64,000 nt of DNA from an uncultured Marivita sp. (lineage in GTDB: Bacteria; Pseudomonadota; Alphaproteobacteria; Rhodobacterales; Rhodobacteraceae). A program made the translations under genes and the position numbers. Shown piece after piece: positions 28,399 through 38,058 of this stretch; the first letter of the stretch is position 1; each line of letters begins with the position of its first letter. The notes beneath the pieces were generated by a model. It saw only the letters and a list, made by a program, of their open reading frames with translations. It did no database searches and was not told where the DNA came from. Location: positions 52,287-116,286 of the forward strand of contig CANNCS010000002.1 in the NCBI GenBank assembly GCA_947503115.1, written 5' to 3'.

Positions 28399-29388
28399 AT
28401 GACCATTGGTTCGAAAATCGCCTGGGACGACACTGTCCTGCCATTTCAACTTGACCGTTCAGACATCCGTGGCCGCGTGGCCCGTCTTGATGGGGTGTTG
28501 AGCGGTATCCTTAAGCAACACAATTATCCCGCCCCTGTCGAGGCGTTGGTCGCCGAAATGGCTTTGCTGACTGCGTTGATCGGGCAAACGATCAAGCTGC
28601 GTTGGAAGCTGTCATTGCAGATCCAGACCAAGGGCGCTGTGCGCATGATCGCGACTGATTTCTATGCGCCTGAGGCGGAAGGCGAACCTGCGCGTATCCG
28701 TGCCTATGCCAGCTTTGATCCCGATCGGATTACGGACGGGCCTGCGATGGAGCAGATCGGCGAAGGGTATTTCGCGATCTTGATGGATCAGGGGAAAGGC
28801 ATGCAGCCGTATCAGGGGATCACACCGCTGGCGGGCACAACCCTGTCCAGCTGCGCCGAAGCGTATTTTGCGCAGTCCGAGCAGTTACCGACGAAGTTTG
28901 CGTTGAGCTTTGGCCAGTCGACAGAGCCAGGCGTGCCACAGCATTGGCGCGCAGGCGGAATCATGATCCAGCACATGCCAAAGGCGTCACCCTTTGCGAC
29001 CGATGGTGGGTCTGGCGAAGGCGGGTTGCTGCACGCAGAGGATCTTTTGAACGAGGATGAGGGAGAGCATTGGAATCGCGTGAATTTCCACCTCGAGACT
29101 GTTGAAGACATGGAACTGATTGGGCCATCGCTTCCTTCGACAGACCTGCTGTTCCGCCTTTTCCACGAAGAAGGTCCGCGTGTCTTTGATGCGTTGCCGG
29201 TTCGGTTCGGGTGTACCTGTTCTGAGGATCGGGTTCGGCAAAGCCTGTCGATCTATTCGGCCAAGGACATCGCGACGATGACCACCGAAGAAGGCCGGGT
29301 TACGGCAGACTGCCAATTCTGTGGGGCGCATTACGATTTGGACCCGACGACTGTCGGGTTCGAGGCCAAAGAGGTGACGGGTGAATGA
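28399..29388 (+). CDS. hslO: Redox-activated chaperone Hsp33
   Basis: Oxidative-stress holdase activated when its zinc cysteines form disulfides. 329 residues from the ATG at 28399 behind AAGGAA. The C-terminal zinc switch is CTC (in FGCTCSEDRV) and CQFC (in ADCQFCGAHYDL), the usual CxC...CxxC. The N-terminal part has the family QTKGAVRMIATDF and GYFAILMDQG blocks. About 30 residues longer than E. coli Hsp33, typical of alphaproteobacteria. A near-perfect RpoH promoter lies upstream. A CoA-type NUDIX gene overlaps the end by 8 bases. Confidence 0.95.
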   Translation: MTIGSKIAWDDTVLPFQLDRSDIRGRVARLDGVLSGILKQHNYPAPVEALVAEMALLTALIGQTIKLRWKLSLQIQTKGAVRMIATDFYAPEAEGEPARIRAYASFDPDRITDGPAMEQIGEGYFAILMDQGKGMQPYQGITPLAGTTLSSCAEAYFAQSEQLPTKFALSFGQSTEPGVPQHWRAGGIMIQHMPKASPFATDGGSGEGGLLHAEDLLNEDEGEHWNRVNFHLETVEDMELIGPSLPSTDLLFRLFHEEGPRVFDALPVRFGCTCSEDRVRQSLSIYSAKDIATMTTEEGRVTADCQFCGAHYDLDPTTVGFEAKEVTGE

Positions 29389-29977
29389 CCGCTCGCGGCT
29401 CGAAGCGGCGCTGAACCAGAGCAGCGCGGCTTCGTCCGATTTTGATCTGAACCCCGATGTGGTTCTTCCAGCGGGGCGCAAACTGCGCCCCGCTGGTGTT
29501 TTGGTACCTGTAATGAAGGGGTCATTCGGTGCCGAGGTTCTTCTCACAAAGCGTTCATCGCGGCTTAAACATCACCCCGGACAGATCGCTTTTCCGGGTG
29601 GTAAGCAGGACGATGGCGATGCGGATGTGATCGCGGCTGCATTGCGCGAGGCCGAAGAGGAAGTTGGTCTACCGAGAACGCATGTAGAGGTTCTTGGCAC
29701 ACTTCCGACCCATGAAACGGTGACCGGCTTTCTTATGACCCCGGTTGTTGGCTGGATTGAAACCGATTTCGATGTGGTGCCGGAACCCGGAGAGGTCGCC
29801 GAGGTGTTTCGTGTGCCCTTGGAGCATGTGACTGGTTCGGAGTGCTTTACTGTCCAATCGCGTCGATGGCGCGGAACGCGTCGACATTTCTACACCGTAC
29901 CCTTTGGTCCCTATTACATATGGGGAGCAACTGCGCGCATTCTGCGTGGACTGGCCGAGCGGATGGAAGCGGTATGA
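29381..29977 (+). CDS. NUDIX hydrolase, CoA pyrophosphatase type (NudL-like)
   Basis: Likely cleaves CoA and CoA derivatives to phosphopantetheine and 3',5'-ADP. 198 residues from a GTG at 29381 overlapping the hslO stop by 8 bases. LLTKRSSRLKHHPGQIAFPG is the CoA-specific signature that precedes the Nudix box (GGKQDDGDADVIAAALREAE, then EEVGL). This subfamily name rests on those two blocks. It ends in ATGA with cca, making a probable hslO-nudix-cca operon. Confidence 0.88.
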   Translation: MNDRSRLEAALNQSSAASSDFDLNPDVVLPAGRKLRPAGVLVPVMKGSFGAEVLLTKRSSRLKHHPGQIAFPGGKQDDGDADVIAAALREAEEEVGLPRTHVEVLGTLPTHETVTGFLMTPVVGWIETDFDVVPEPGEVAEVFRVPLEHVTGSECFTVQSRRWRGTRRHFYTVPFGPYYIWGATARILRGLAERMEAV

Positions 29978-31119
29978 AGGTGACTGGCGACTGGCTGACC
30001 GCGGATGGTACGCAGGTGGTGTTTGCCGCATTGCAGGCTGACGGTCACAGCGCCTTTGCGGTGGGTGGATGTGTACGCAATGCGCTTATGGGTGTCTCCG
30101 TGACCGATGTGGACATCGCTACGGACGCAACCCCCGACGTCGTTCAGAAGCTTGCGCAAGCAGCGGGTTTGAAATCCGTACCAACTGGGATCGACCACGG
30201 CACAATCACCGTGGTGGCTGGGGGTACCGGATACGAGGTCACTACGTTTCGTGCGGATACCGAAACCGATGGGCGGCACGCGATTGTACGATTTTCCACT
30301 GATATGGCGGAAGATGCGGCGCGGCGCGATTTCACGATGAATGCGATTTATGCCGACGCGACAGGAGAGGTGGTCGATCCTTTGGGTGGGTTACCCGATC
30401 TCGAAGCGCGTAGGGTGCGGTTTATTGGCAATGCAAAGGATCGGATTGCCGAGGATTTCCTTCGTATCCTTCGTTTTTTCCGGTTTGCGGCATGGTATGG
30501 TGACCCCGATCTTGGTTTTGATGCCGAGGCTTTGGCAGCCATTGCGAACAGCCTAGATGGTCTTGCCGGTCTTTCGCGAGAGAGGATCGGCGGCGAAGTG
30601 ATCAAACTTTTGACAGCGCTAGATCCAGCACCTGCGATTGGGTCGATGGAGCAGACCGGCGTCTTGCACGCCATCGTACCGGGCAGCACGACACGCGGCT
30701 TGGCACCGCTTATCCACCTTGAACAGACAAATAATGTTGCCCCCGATTCTATCCGTAGGTTGGCCTCTTTTGGGGTGTTTGACAGCGGTGCCCTACGGCT
30801 TTCGAAGAAACAGCAAAGGCGCCTTGAGCAGTATCAGAGCCTAATTTCTGCGACCGAGGACTCTGCCGAATTAGGCTACCGCCATGGTGCAGATGTGGCG
30901 CGAGACGTGCTGTTGTTACGCGCGGCTTTGTTCGAAATGCCGCTTGATGCAGATGCATTGTCTGCTGCTGAAATGGGGTCGCGACAAAAATGCCCCGTCA
31001 AACCCGGCGATCTGATGCCGGAATATGCCGGACCAGCGCTGGGCGCAAAGCTGCGCGAAGTCGAGAGTCGCTGGGTCGCTTCTGGCTTTTCTCTCACCAA
31101 GTCTGAGCTGTTGGGTTAG
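29974..31119 (+). CDS. cca: CCA tRNA nucleotidyltransferase / poly(A) polymerase family protein
   Basis: Adds or repairs the 3' CCA of tRNAs. 381 residues from the ATG at 29974 (overlapping the NUDIX stop). The class II nucleotidyltransferase head has FAVGGCVRNALMGVSVTDVD near residues 28-47, with the catalytic Asp pair in the last part. FSTDMAEDAARRDFTMNAIY and AEDFLRILRFFRFAA (RNA-binding head/neck motifs) follow. A C-terminal body domain completes the normal length. The following 140-base gap contains no terminator; it holds an inverted repeat and a Cys-rich frame. Confidence 0.93.
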   Translation: MKVTGDWLTADGTQVVFAALQADGHSAFAVGGCVRNALMGVSVTDVDIATDATPDVVQKLAQAAGLKSVPTGIDHGTITVVAGGTGYEVTTFRADTETDGRHAIVRFSTDMAEDAARRDFTMNAIYADATGEVVDPLGGLPDLEARRVRFIGNAKDRIAEDFLRILRFFRFAAWYGDPDLGFDAEALAAIANSLDGLAGLSRERIGGEVIKLLTALDPAPAIGSMEQTGVLHAIVPGSTTRGLAPLIHLEQTNNVAPDSIRRLASFGVFDSGALRLSKKQQRRLEQYQSLISATEDSAELGYRHGADVARDVLLLRAALFEMPLDADALSAAEMGSRQKCPVKPGDLMPEYAGPALGAKLREVESRWVASGFSLTKSELLG

Positions 31120-31156
31120 GCGACTTCCCTCTGGGTAAAACCCGCGTTAGGGTTGC

Positions 31157-31173
31157 ATTGTCATACGGACAAT
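31157..31173. repeat. Perfect inverted repeat upstream of the ABC operon
   Basis: ATTGTC-ATACG-GACAAT, 6-bp arms with a 5-base centre, 87 bases before the first ABC transporter gene. The shape suits a dimeric repressor operator; no T-run follows, so it is not a terminator. No regulator gene is adjacent. Confidence 0.4.
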
Positions 31174-31259
31174 ACCGAACATTGCTTTCACTGTTCTTCA
31201 GATGCGTGCGCCACGTCGTGCGATCTGTGCCGTTGCATATTTCTTAAGGAGACCGTCCG

Positions 31260-33104
31260 GTGTTCCGCTTCTTCGAAAACCTGGTCGATCCTTATGGCCC
31301 TTATGACGAGAAGGACACGCCGCCTTCACGATTGCTTCCTTTCCTTCTTGATTATTCTCAGCCGTTCAAACGGATTTTTGTTTATGCGGCGTTGATGTCT
31401 GTTGTCGTCGCGTCGATCGAGATTGGTCTCATTTGGGCGATGGGCTGGGTGGTCGATATTCTTGCAGGAGACCCTGCTGAGGTATGGGACAGCTACGGCT
31501 CTTGGCTGATCGGGCTAGCAGTGTTCATTTTGTTTGTCCGACCCGCGTTGCAGGCTTTGGATGTGCTGTTGCTGAACAATACGATCCTGCCGAATTTTGG
31601 CACGTTGATCCGATGGCGGGCACACAAACATGTGTTGCGGCAATCCGTGGGCTGGTTCGAAAATGACTTTGCCGGACGAATTGCGAACCGCATCATGCAG
31701 ACACCTCCTGCCGCCGGCGAGGCGGTGTTTCAGGTGTTTGATGCGATCACCTTTTCGATGGCCTATGTGGTCGGCGCTTTGGTGTTGCTCGGGCAGGCGG
31801 ACCCCCGTTTGGCGATCCCGCTGGTTGGGTGGTTGTTTCTTTACGGCGGGTTGGTTCTCTGGACAGTGAAGCGGGTTGGCCCGGCGTCACAAGCGGCTTC
31901 GGACGCGCGATCTGAGGTGACTGGACGTGTGGTGGACAGTTATACGAACATCCATTCGGTCAAGATGTTTGCGCATAACAACACCGAACTTACCTACGCC
32001 AAGGATGCGATTGAGAACACGCGCCGCACGTTTCAGTACGAGATGCGAATTTTCACCATTATGGATGTGATGCTGGTCACTCTGAACGGCCTGTTGATTG
32101 TTGCGGTTGTCGGATGGGCGTTTTGGTTGTGGATGCAGGGGCAGGCCAGCGTTGGTGCTGTGGCTGCGGCAACCGCGCTGACGCTCCGACTTAATGCGAT
32201 GACTGGGTGGATCATGTGGGCGCTGACCTCATTCTTCCGCCAATTGGGGGTTGTGGCCGAAGGTATGGAAACCATTGCTCAGCCAATCACGTTGATTGAT
32301 CAGCCAGATGCAAAAGCGCTGGGATTGAGCACAGGGAAGATCCAGATTCAGTCTCTAACTCATCATTACGGGCGTGATACGGGTGGCCTTGATGCTATCG
32401 ACTTGACCATTGAACCCGGCGAAAAGGTGGGTCTCATTGGCCGGTCCGGCGCGGGGAAGTCGACCCTAGTCAAACTGCTCTTGCGATTTTATGACGCTGA
32501 ACAGGGGCGTGTTCTCATCGATGGCCAGGACATTAGCCAAGTCACGCAAGACAGTTTGCGGTTGGCCATCGGCATGGTGCAACAGGACAGTTCGCTTCTG
32601 CACCGATCCGTGCGGGACAACATCCTTTACGGTCGGCCTGACGCGACTGAGCAAGAGCTGATCGCTGCGGCCAAACAGGCGCAGGCGCATGAGTTCATCC
32701 TCAACCTGCAAGATCCGCAGGGGCGCACCGGGTATGACGCGCAGGTTGGTGAACGGGGGGTCAAGCTGTCGGGTGGTCAACGGCAGCGTGTGACGTTGGC
32801 TCGCGTGATCCTCAAGAACGCGCCGATCCTGCTATTGGACGAGGCGACCAGCGCACTTGATTCCGAAGTCGAGGCTGCGATCCAAGACACGCTGTACGGA
32901 ATGATGGAGGGCAAGACTGTGATCGCCATTGCGCACCGTTTGTCCACCATCGCGCATATGGATCGGATTTTGGTCATGGACCAAGGGCGGATCGTTGAAC
33001 AAGGCACCCATGACGCGCTTTTGGTGAAGGGCGGCCTATATGCTGGGTTCTGGGCGCGCCAATCTGGCGGATTCCTTGATCCGGATACAAAGGTTGCAGA
33101 ATGA
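31260..33104 (+). CDS. ABC exporter half-transporter (MsbA/ABCB type), paralogue 1
   Basis: 614 residues: an N-terminal transmembrane exporter domain (about residues 1-330, with hydrophobic segments starting near residues 40 and 75) fused to an ATPase. The ATPase has GLIGRSGAGKSTLVKLLLR near residues 391-409, the signature KLSGGQRQRVTLAR, Walker B ILLLDEATSALD and the H-loop IAIAHRLSTI. Substrate unknown; MsbA-like lipid or drug export is the family expectation. The start is a GTG at 31260 with AAGGAG 8 bases upstream. It is the most divergent of three tandem paralogues and overlaps the next by 4 bases. Confidence 0.93.
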   Translation: MFRFFENLVDPYGPYDEKDTPPSRLLPFLLDYSQPFKRIFVYAALMSVVVASIEIGLIWAMGWVVDILAGDPAEVWDSYGSWLIGLAVFILFVRPALQALDVLLLNNTILPNFGTLIRWRAHKHVLRQSVGWFENDFAGRIANRIMQTPPAAGEAVFQVFDAITFSMAYVVGALVLLGQADPRLAIPLVGWLFLYGGLVLWTVKRVGPASQAASDARSEVTGRVVDSYTNIHSVKMFAHNNTELTYAKDAIENTRRTFQYEMRIFTIMDVMLVTLNGLLIVAVVGWAFWLWMQGQASVGAVAAATALTLRLNAMTGWIMWALTSFFRQLGVVAEGMETIAQPITLIDQPDAKALGLSTGKIQIQSLTHHYGRDTGGLDAIDLTIEPGEKVGLIGRSGAGKSTLVKLLLRFYDAEQGRVLIDGQDISQVTQDSLRLAIGMVQQDSSLLHRSVRDNILYGRPDATEQELIAAAKQAQAHEFILNLQDPQGRTGYDAQVGERGVKLSGGQRQRVTLARVILKNAPILLLDEATSALDSEVEAAIQDTLYGMMEGKTVIAIAHRLSTIAHMDRILVMDQGRIVEQGTHDALLVKGGLYAGFWARQSGGFLDPDTKVAE

Positions 33105-34960
33105 TGCGGCAGTTTTACCAAAAGCTGGTTTTGCGTGCAGGCAACCAGATCGACCCTGATGCACCGGCATTGGGTGTGCCGCCGATCCAGCTTCGGGCAT
33201 TTATGGCGTGGTGCCTTCGAGGCGGTTGGCGTGTCGTTTGGTTGGGCATTGCCATCTCGGTCTTGGCTGGTTTGACCGAAGTTGTGTCGATGCAGCTTCT
33301 TGGGAACGTGGTGGATGCTGTGGCAACAACGCCTTCCGAGACATTTCTGTCCGACCATACCGGTTTGGTCATTGTTTGCGTTTGTGTTCTTTTGGTGGCG
33401 CGGCCGCTTTTGTTCGGGGGGCTTGCCCTGACGCAGTCTGTGATGATTGGCCCCAATATCGGGATGCAGGTCATGGCGCGGATGTTCCGATGGACGCTTG
33501 GTCAGTCGGTGACGTTTTTCGACAATGACTTTGCAGGGCGTCTTGCTCAAAAGAAGATGCAGGCGTCGAATTCGCTGACCGAGATCGTCATCGAAACCGT
33601 CAATGCGGTAACTTTTGGATTGGCCACAGTCCTTGGGACAGCGTTTCTTGTTGGTGCTGTCAGTCCGTGGATGGTCCTTGCGCTGGTGCTGTGGTTTGCC
33701 GTTTACATGGCGTTTCTTCGGGTCATGTTGCCTATCATCCGCAGCCGATCTGCGGCCCGGGCCGAGGCGAAAGCACAAGTCACCGGGCAGGTGGTCGACA
33801 CGATCAGCAATATCAAAACGGTCAAACTGTTTGCCGGGGATCGGCACGAAGATGGCAAAGCGCTTGGTGCGATGGAGCATTTGCGGGGAACGGCATTGCG
33901 GTTTGGCGAGGCGCAGACGCTGTTTCGCCTTGGGCTGATGTTCATTGCAGGGGCTCTCCCGGTTGTGTTGGTCGGTATGGCCATCGCAATGCGCGGCACC
34001 GGCAACGTCACGCCCGGCGACATTGCGGCGGTGGGGGCTGTCGGGATTCGTCTTTCGCAGATGACGGGTTGGATCAGCTATACGATCATGGTGATCTACA
34101 GCCATGTCGGCGAAGTCGAGGACGGGATGAACACCTTGGCCCCGGCGCAGCGTATCGAAGACGCAAAGGATGCGACGGACCTTGTGGTCACCAACGGCCG
34201 TATTCAGTTCGACGCGGTGACCTTTGCCTATGGTCAGCGCGAAGGTGGGATCGAAAACGTGACGCTGGATATCGCTGCCGGTGAAAAGCTTGCAGTTGTT
34301 GGGGCGTCAGGAGCGGGGAAATCGACGCTCGTGTCGCTCTTGTTGCGGCTCTACGACACCGAAAAAGGGCGGATCACGATTGATGGGCAAGACCTGTCAC
34401 AGGTCACGCAAGATAGCTTGCGGCGGCAGATCGGCATGGTCACGCAGGAAACGGCGATGTTTAACCGATCTGCGCTCGATAACATCCGATATGGCCGACC
34501 CGACGCCACAGAAGCCGAGGTTGTTCTCGCTGCCGAAAAAGCAGAGGCGCACGAGTTCATTCTTAGTCTAGAGGACAATCGCGGCCGCTCCGGCTATGCC
34601 GTGCATCTGGGAGAACGGGGCGTAAAGCTGTCAGGTGGTCAACGGCAGCGCATTGCCTTGGCACGCGCCATACTTAAGGATTCTCCGATCCTGGTTCTGG
34701 ATGAGGCGACCAGCGCACTAGATTCCGAAGTTGAAGCGCAAATCCAATCGGCGCTAGAGCGCGTGATGGAGGGCAAGACGGTGCTCGCAATTGCACACCG
34801 TCTTTCGACAATTGCCAGTATGGATCGGATCATTGTCATGGATGCCGGGCGCATTGCCGAGGTCGGCACTCACGACGCGCTTTTGGCCGAGAACGGACTT
34901 TATGCGCGGTACTGGGATCGGCAGTCTGGTGGGTTTATCGGCGCACAGGCTGCGGAATGA
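33101..34960 (+). CDS. ABC exporter half-transporter, paralogue 2
   Basis: 619 residues with the same plan: exporter transmembrane domain (including FFDNDFAGRLAQKKMQ), then an ATPase with VVGASGAGKSTLVSLLL, KLSGGQRQRIALAR, VLDEATSALD and IAHRLSTIASMD. Its C-terminus (YARYWDRQSGGFIG) is almost identical to that of paralogue 3, while the transmembrane halves differ more. That is consistent with duplication and divergence of the substrate-handling part, or gene conversion of the ATPase part. ATGA overlaps on both sides support one operon. Confidence 0.93.
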   Translation: MMRQFYQKLVLRAGNQIDPDAPALGVPPIQLRAFMAWCLRGGWRVVWLGIAISVLAGLTEVVSMQLLGNVVDAVATTPSETFLSDHTGLVIVCVCVLLVARPLLFGGLALTQSVMIGPNIGMQVMARMFRWTLGQSVTFFDNDFAGRLAQKKMQASNSLTEIVIETVNAVTFGLATVLGTAFLVGAVSPWMVLALVLWFAVYMAFLRVMLPIIRSRSAARAEAKAQVTGQVVDTISNIKTVKLFAGDRHEDGKALGAMEHLRGTALRFGEAQTLFRLGLMFIAGALPVVLVGMAIAMRGTGNVTPGDIAAVGAVGIRLSQMTGWISYTIMVIYSHVGEVEDGMNTLAPAQRIEDAKDATDLVVTNGRIQFDAVTFAYGQREGGIENVTLDIAAGEKLAVVGASGAGKSTLVSLLLRLYDTEKGRITIDGQDLSQVTQDSLRRQIGMVTQETAMFNRSALDNIRYGRPDATEAEVVLAAEKAEAHEFILSLEDNRGRSGYAVHLGERGVKLSGGQRQRIALARAILKDSPILVLDEATSALDSEVEAQIQSALERVMEGKTVLAIAHRLSTIASMDRIIVMDAGRIAEVGTHDALLAENGLYARYWDRQSGGFIGAQAAE

Positions 34961-36786
34961 ACGCCGTTGCCCGCCTTATCCGCCCATTCGATCCTGCGGA
35001 GGGACCGCCACCGCAAGGGATCGTCCCCTTTATACGTTGGGCGTTGCGTGGTGCAGAACGGGCCATTCTAATCGCATGTGCCATTACCTTTGTGACCGGT
35101 ATCTCAGAGCTGGTGGCAGCACGCTTTACCGGTTGGGTGATCGACCAAACCGCCATTTCTGAGCAAGGCGCGTTTTGGGCTACCTTCTGGCCTGTTGTCT
35201 TGGTTGGTGTCGTATTCTTTCTGGTGATCCGGCCGTTGATCTTTGTCATGGATGCCGGAGTAACAAGTATCCTGCTTGGTCCGAACCTCTATCCGATGGT
35301 TCTTGCTCGACTGAACCAGCACACGCTGGGCCATTCGATGCAATTCTTCGAAAATGATTTTGCCGGACGATTGAGTCAGAAAGCGCTCCAGACAGCGCGG
35401 GCATTGACCGACCTTGTGATCGAAGTGTCCGATGTCGTGATCTATTCCATCGCGATGTTTGTCGGGGCCTTCATTCTGATGCTCTCGATTGATGCGCGAC
35501 TGCTCTTGGTCTTCGTGATTTGGATTGTGTTTTATGTTGCCGCGCTGAGGTTTTTCATCCCGCGTGTTCAAAAACGGTCAAAGGCGCGTGCTGGTGCGCG
35601 GACGCAGGTGACTGGTCAGGTGGTGGACATCTATTCGAACATCGCAGCGGTCAAACTGTTTGCCCGCGATGCCGACGAAGATAGTGCCACGCGTGCAGCG
35701 CTGGACGCGTACCGAGATCGATCGCTGGAATTTGGAACGCTGTCAGCGGTGTTTCGCATGGTTTTGATGACATTGGGTGGCATTCTTCCTTTGTTTGCCA
35801 TCATTGGTGCGCTTTGGCTGTGGAGCGTTGGAAGCGCGACTGCGGGTGATATTGCCATGACCGCGATGATCACCACGCGGCTGTCCATGCTGACCAATCG
35901 ATTGGGTCGGGTCGCAATTTCGCTTTTTACCAATATCGGTGAAGTTGAGGACGGGATCGGAACGTTGACGCCCAGCCACGGGATTGTCGACCGTGTTGGT
36001 GCACAAGACAATGTTCCGCCCGGTCCGATCCATTTTGAAGGTGTCTCCTTTGGATATGGTCGTACTGCGCGCGCATTGAATGGTTTTGATTTGAAGATCG
36101 CTGAAGGTGAAAAAGTAGCGCTGGTTGGCGCTTCGGGCGCTGGGAAATCCACCGTCGTTTCGCTTTTGTTGCGGCTCTACGAGGTGGAAAATGGTCGGAT
36201 CACAATCGGGGATACCGATATTCGCGATGTCACACAGGTTGCGTTGCGCACGGACATTTCGGTCGTTCGACAAGAAACGTCGATGTTCAATCGGTCTGCG
36301 ATGGACAACATCCGATACGGTCGGCCTGATGCCACCGACGAAGAGGTGTTCAAAGCTGCGCAACGGGCCTCTGCACATGAATTCATCCTTGGACTGACTG
36401 ATCATCGGGGGCGCACGGGATATGCGGCGCATCTGGGCGAACGCGGGGTCAAACTTTCGGGGGGACAGCGGCAGCGGATTGCATTGGCGCGGGCGATCCT
36501 CAAGGATTCACCCATTCTTGTGCTGGATGAGGCGACAAGCGCTTTGGATTCCGAGGTAGAATCTGAAATCCAATCTGCGTTGGATCACGTCATGAAAGGC
36601 AAGACCGTTCTTGCCATTGCGCATCGGTTGTCCACGATCGCCAGCATGGACCGGATTGTCGTGATGGACGAGGGGCGCATCGTCGAGGTTGGCACACATG
36701 ACGCTCTTTTGGCGCAGAGCGGGCTTTATGCCCGCTATTGGGACAGGCAGTCCGGGGGCTTTATCGGTGCTGAAGCTGCGGAATAG
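34957..36786 (+). CDS. ABC exporter half-transporter, paralogue 3
   Basis: 609 residues: transmembrane domain with FFENDFAGRLSQKALQT, ATPase with VGASGAGKSTVVSLLLRLY, signature KLSGGQRQRIALAR, VLDEATSALD and IAHRLSTI. Two of the three products, or all combinations, could dimerise; three half-transporters allow up to six pairings. No periplasmic adaptor, outer-membrane channel or peptidase is encoded next to it. An RNA methyltransferase starts 39 bases after the stop. Confidence 0.93.
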   Translation: MNAVARLIRPFDPAEGPPPQGIVPFIRWALRGAERAILIACAITFVTGISELVAARFTGWVIDQTAISEQGAFWATFWPVVLVGVVFFLVIRPLIFVMDAGVTSILLGPNLYPMVLARLNQHTLGHSMQFFENDFAGRLSQKALQTARALTDLVIEVSDVVIYSIAMFVGAFILMLSIDARLLLVFVIWIVFYVAALRFFIPRVQKRSKARAGARTQVTGQVVDIYSNIAAVKLFARDADEDSATRAALDAYRDRSLEFGTLSAVFRMVLMTLGGILPLFAIIGALWLWSVGSATAGDIAMTAMITTRLSMLTNRLGRVAISLFTNIGEVEDGIGTLTPSHGIVDRVGAQDNVPPGPIHFEGVSFGYGRTARALNGFDLKIAEGEKVALVGASGAGKSTVVSLLLRLYEVENGRITIGDTDIRDVTQVALRTDISVVRQETSMFNRSAMDNIRYGRPDATDEEVFKAAQRASAHEFILGLTDHRGRTGYAAHLGERGVKLSGGQRQRIALARAILKDSPILVLDEATSALDSEVESEIQSALDHVMKGKTVLAIAHRLSTIASMDRIVVMDEGRIVEVGTHDALLAQSGLYARYWDRQSGGFIGAEAAE

Positions 36787-36825
36787 CCCTCGACCAATCC
36801 TATCCGCTGGGGCAAAAGCCGCCTT

Positions 36826-38046
36826 ATGACAACGGTTAAAATCAAACGACTGGGCCATTTGGGCGACGGGATTGCCGATGGTCCAATCTATGTGCCTGCG
36901 ACACTTCCCGGAGAAGTGGTGAGTGGCACCCTTGATGGCGAACATCTGCGCGATCCAAAGATCGACACGCCCTCCGATCACAGGGTCAAAGCGCCCTGCA
37001 GCCACGCAAAATCATGCGGTGGCTGCCAATTGCAACACGCATCAGACGCCTTTGTTTCGGATTGGAAGCGTGACGTGGTGCGCCAGGCATTGGCAGCACA
37101 TGGCATTGCGGTTGATTTAGGTGATCCGATAATATCGCCTCCCCGTTCGCGGCGCAGGGCCACATTTTCGGTCAAGCGCACCAAGAAAGGGGCATTGGCG
37201 GGGTTTCACATGAAGGCCTCGGACACGATCATCGCTGTTCCGAATTGCCAGCTTGTGCATTCTGATCTGACAGCTGCGTTGCCGATGGTCGAGGCACTGG
37301 GCGTGCTTGGTGCTTCGCGGAAGGGTGAATTGTCGGTACTGGTGACGCGAACTGACACGGGTCTTGATGTAGCCGTGAATGGCGGCAAAGAGATGGACGT
37401 TGCTTTGCATCAGGCATTGTCAGATCGGGCGCGTGAATACGATCTTGCCCGTATTGCCTGGGATGGAGAGATTGCGCTGCAAAGACGAGCGCCCGTTCTG
37501 TGGCTTGGGTCAGCTGATCTGACACCGCCGCCGGGTGCGTTTCTTCAAGCTACTAAAGAAGGCGAAACCGCGCTTGTTGAGGCTGTAAAACAGGCTCTAA
37601 CAGGCGCAAAACGGGTGGCTGACTTGTTTGCAGGCTGTGGCACGTTCGCCTTGCCTTTGGCGAAAGATGCGATGGTTCATGCCGTTGAGGGCGACCGCGA
37701 TATGGTCAATGCGCTGGACCATGCGTGGCGCAATGCCGAAGGGCTGAAGCGTGTCACACATGAAGTCCGCGATCTGTTCCGCAATCCATTGTTGCCAGAT
37801 GAACTTGCCAAGTTTGATGCGGCGGTGATCGACCCGCCTCGTGCCGGTGCTGCGGCGCAAGTTGCCGAGATTGCACAGGCTGGAATTCCCAGAATTGCGC
37901 ATGTGTCATGTAGTCCAGCAACGTTCGCCCGCGATACGGCCACGCTTATTCGCGCTGGGTATGACGTTGAGTGGATCAATGTGGTTGATCAATTCCGGTG
38001 GTCGACCCATGTGGAATTGGTGGCGCTTCTGCGTCGAGACAACTGA
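36826..38046 (+). CDS. Class I SAM-dependent RNA (uracil-C5) methyltransferase, TrmA/RlmD family
   Basis: Likely makes 5-methyluridine in tRNA or 23S rRNA; which RNA cannot be told. The 406-residue protein has cysteines for a 4Fe-4S cluster in APCSHAKSCGGCQLQH and VPNCQLV (near residues 60-130). The SAM motif is DLFAGCGTFALPLA and the substrate loop IDPPRAGAA. The catalytic nucleophile is in HVSCSPATFARD near the C-terminus, with a general-base region VDQFRWSTHVELVAL. The N-terminal TRAM-like part is short. The sodium channel gene follows after 12 bases. Confidence 0.88.
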   Translation: MTTVKIKRLGHLGDGIADGPIYVPATLPGEVVSGTLDGEHLRDPKIDTPSDHRVKAPCSHAKSCGGCQLQHASDAFVSDWKRDVVRQALAAHGIAVDLGDPIISPPRSRRRATFSVKRTKKGALAGFHMKASDTIIAVPNCQLVHSDLTAALPMVEALGVLGASRKGELSVLVTRTDTGLDVAVNGGKEMDVALHQALSDRAREYDLARIAWDGEIALQRRAPVLWLGSADLTPPPGAFLQATKEGETALVEAVKQALTGAKRVADLFAGCGTFALPLAKDAMVHAVEGDRDMVNALDHAWRNAEGLKRVTHEVRDLFRNPLLPDELAKFDAAVIDPPRAGAAAQVAEIAQAGIPRIAHVSCSPATFARDTATLIRAGYDVEWINVVDQFRWSTHVELVALLRRDN

Positions 38047-38058
38047 CAGGGCAGAGTA

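Noticed and set aside
32777..34105. 442-residue minus-strand open frame
   Set aside because: It spans the junction of two ABC genes on the other strand and has no start signal or motif.
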